DNA of 64,000 bases from Candidatus Bathyoplasma sp. NZ (GTDB taxonomy: Bacteria > Bacillota_I > Bacilli_A > MAG-NZ). The stretch is from contig JABENI010000001.1 of assembly GCA_013332095.1 (NCBI GenBank), positions 29,987-93,986 on the forward strand, given 5' to 3'. Positions 63,701 through 64,000 of this stretch are shown one piece after another. A program made the translations under genes and the position numbers. Below the pieces are notes generated by a model, which saw only the letters and a list, made by a program, of their open reading frames with translations, was not told where the DNA came from and did not search any database. Positions within the stretch are counted from its first letter, which is position 1. Every line of letters begins with the position of its first letter.

Positions 63701-64000
63701 TACCGCTAATGTTAATGCAGTTTTATCTACTGTTACTTTACTTGAATTTGTTGGTGCTGTTACTGGAGTACCTGTGTTTCCTGCCATATCAACATATGTT
63801 ACGTTAATTGCTACTTCTCCTTCTGGAGTTGTCGCTACTACTGTATAAGTTGCTGTATATGTATCTCCACTTCCTGTTACTGTTGCTGCTTCTCCTGCTA
63901 TTGTTACTGTTGGTGTTTGGATATTCTCACTAGCTGCTATTGATACTGTTATTATATCTCCTTCAATTGCTAATGTTGGATCATCATTATCACTTGCTAT
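60743..64000 (-). CDS. Large repetitive cell-surface protein, 5' end outside the window
   Basis: The reading frame is open to the window edge: 1085 residues are visible and the start is upstream. From the visible N-terminal end it has two near-identical Ig-like repeats of about 95 residues (TVTIAG, GSGDTY.ATYTV), then four or five HYR-like repeats each with TANDNKDGDI and AEIKAGRTVTIVYNV motifs. Two DUF5011-like repeats follow (YSEPGYTATA; YNELGVEVFD). A globular part and a C-terminal membrane helix (LLLILGILSGVLIIATAGIYI) end in KKRQQ. There is no LPxTG motif, so it is probably anchored by the helix. Adhesin or envelope role is inferred. Confidence 0.85.
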   Translation of the reverse strand: MASDNDDPTLAIEGDIITVSIAASENIQTPTVTIAGEAATVTGSGDTYTATYTVVATTPEGEVAINVTYVDMAGNTGTPVTAPTNSSKVTVDKTALTLAVTIASDNGNNTALANIGDTITVSITASEDIQTPTVTIAGQSAAVTGSGDTYSATYTVDENTPEGEAGINITFNDMEGTAGTVVTATTDLSTVTVDTTVPEDTTAPEITAPVGSPFTTNTSESETYEFPNATANDNKDGDISESIVVTYRDENDNDLANESLARAEIKAGRTVTIVYNVADNSGNIAVEQTVTTTVDDDILPVITVPTNGLALHKADATTWEVPTATANDNKDGNISDIEITYYEADGTTSIADLDAAITELGEGVGHDVIVEYKVSDEAGNEETVRITIEVLADEIPIIIVNTTNLTTNSNDTTTYTFPTATANDNVGGDINNDIEVTYYKADGLTLLIGEETEARAEIAAGRNVIVEYNVTSNGYMANAERVTVVVTDNTKPIIITPVVDIVVPTEIETHVFSVATADDKKHGDITNDIEVKYYDIFGNELLNIALVKTELTAGRNIIAKYNVTDSDGNSADEVSTTFTTGDITAPIISGPSTTTSSSYTIVANENIGWFSIDNGGTWIKLDSLSFEKIVSLSYGTHQIIIRDVAGNESEMKTVVYSRPSTPPPPRKKRPTISLEGPTTITLELGTVYSEPGYTATATNKTTDITSNVEVNSNVVENEVGTYKIVYTIRDNGETKTVTRTVKVVDTVKPQITLKGSTITYVALNGIYNELGVEVFDHSQTETVIISGTINTNAEGTYTITYKVRDIIGNESTATRTVIVASSTTETITTEIGSGAQEIIKEISSPLLYLEETEVMYLISELEPLIDSNWLTESQVAEIIPTKENSYLYILLKAKNGAYEIQQLEKLNSYEHIKAGDSSKVVYGVNKRTSTLDELIADATKDGWIYNNNLIEIYKNNENSIIEFNNNSEIPYQDVVVYYQVVEDSDINILSIIPSVKAAEFTKVELTKGASFRIKVDSGQALKYYVEVEDAEVITSQTYYLSVNANDKIFINADTSNNDLLLILGILSGVLIIATAGIYIVKKRQQ

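Noticed and set aside
60743-64000. Plus-strand open frames opposite the surface protein gene (for example 62812-63054)
   Set aside because: They are low-complexity reflections (Leu-, Ser- or Thr/Val-rich) of the repeat gene on the other strand, without ribosome sites.
60743-64000. CRISPR array
   Set aside because: The repeats here are protein-coding and of about 95 codons. No short direct repeats with regular spacers occur anywhere in the window.
1-64000. tRNA and rRNA genes
   Set aside because: I looked for cloverleaf-like and rRNA-like stretches in the gaps and found none I could support.

Overview
The window is a visibly AT-rich chromosome segment from an endospore-forming, low-GC Gram-positive bacterium (Bacillota, Bacilli in the broad sense). 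The spore genes cotE, spoVS and gpr are all present. The order of many gene blocks matches Bacillus subtilis: alaS-ruvX-DUF1292; tmk-holB-ricT-trmN6-rsmI-metG; truA-ecfT-ecfA2-ecfA1; recA-rny-ymdB-spoVS-miaB-cotE; comEA-comEC-holA-rpsT-gpr. The standard genetic code is used: TGA ends several genes and TGG encodes Trp. CotE argues for Bacilli rather than Clostridia, but the genus cannot be fixed from this sequence. Nearly every gene up to 56.9 kb is on the minus strand and is read from high to low coordinates.

Layout. 1-6.6 kb: DUF1292 (cut by the window edge), ruvX, alaS with a T-box leader, a YitT-type membrane protein, and metG with a T-box-like but decayed leader. 6.6-12.5 kb: a short ThiF-like protein on the plus strand, then rsmI, a TerB-like gene, trmN6, ricT, holB, tmk and truA. 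12.4-15.8 kb: the ECF transporter module, a NusG-domain-II protein and a MOSC protein. 15.9-19.2 kb: ddl, a murF fused to a membrane domain, and an alpha/beta hydrolase. 19.4-24.5 kb: the complete sufCDSUB iron-sulfur operon. 24.7-30.7 kb: an ApbE flavin transferase lipoprotein, cotE, and a 1369-residue lipoprotein built from repeats that resemble FMN-binding domains. 31.2-38.8 kb: miaB, spoVS, ymdB, rny, recA, pgsA, two small unknown genes and gpr. 38.9-42.9 kb: rpsT, holA, comEC and comEA. 43-52.2 kb: one fatty-acid synthesis operon, accBCDA-fabHKDGFZ-acpP. 52.4-56.2 kb: metF, a B12 reactivation protein and a cobalamin-dependent metH. 56.4-59 kb: PAP2 phosphatase, SAM hydrolase, GNAT and DUF188 genes. 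59-60.7 kb: a broken IS1182-type insertion sequence. 60.7-64 kb: a large repeat-rich surface protein that runs off the window.

How the genes work together. The alaS leader senses uncharged tRNA. The suf operon builds Fe-S clusters, which MiaB in this window needs; RicT also has a cysteine set of the kind reported to bind clusters in the Ric complex. The acc/fab operon takes acetyl-CoA to acyl-ACP. MetF, MetH and the activation protein form a methyl-transfer unit behind a 38-bp perfect palindrome that is probably an operator. The strongest candidate for something undescribed is the ApbE plus giant lipoprotein pair inserted around cotE. It looks like a cell-surface flavoprotein and its flavinylating enzyme, and the lipoprotein has its own strong promoter and a leader of about 300 nt. 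A second unusual item is a 57-bp repeat shared exactly by the right end of the IS and the terminator region of spoVS.
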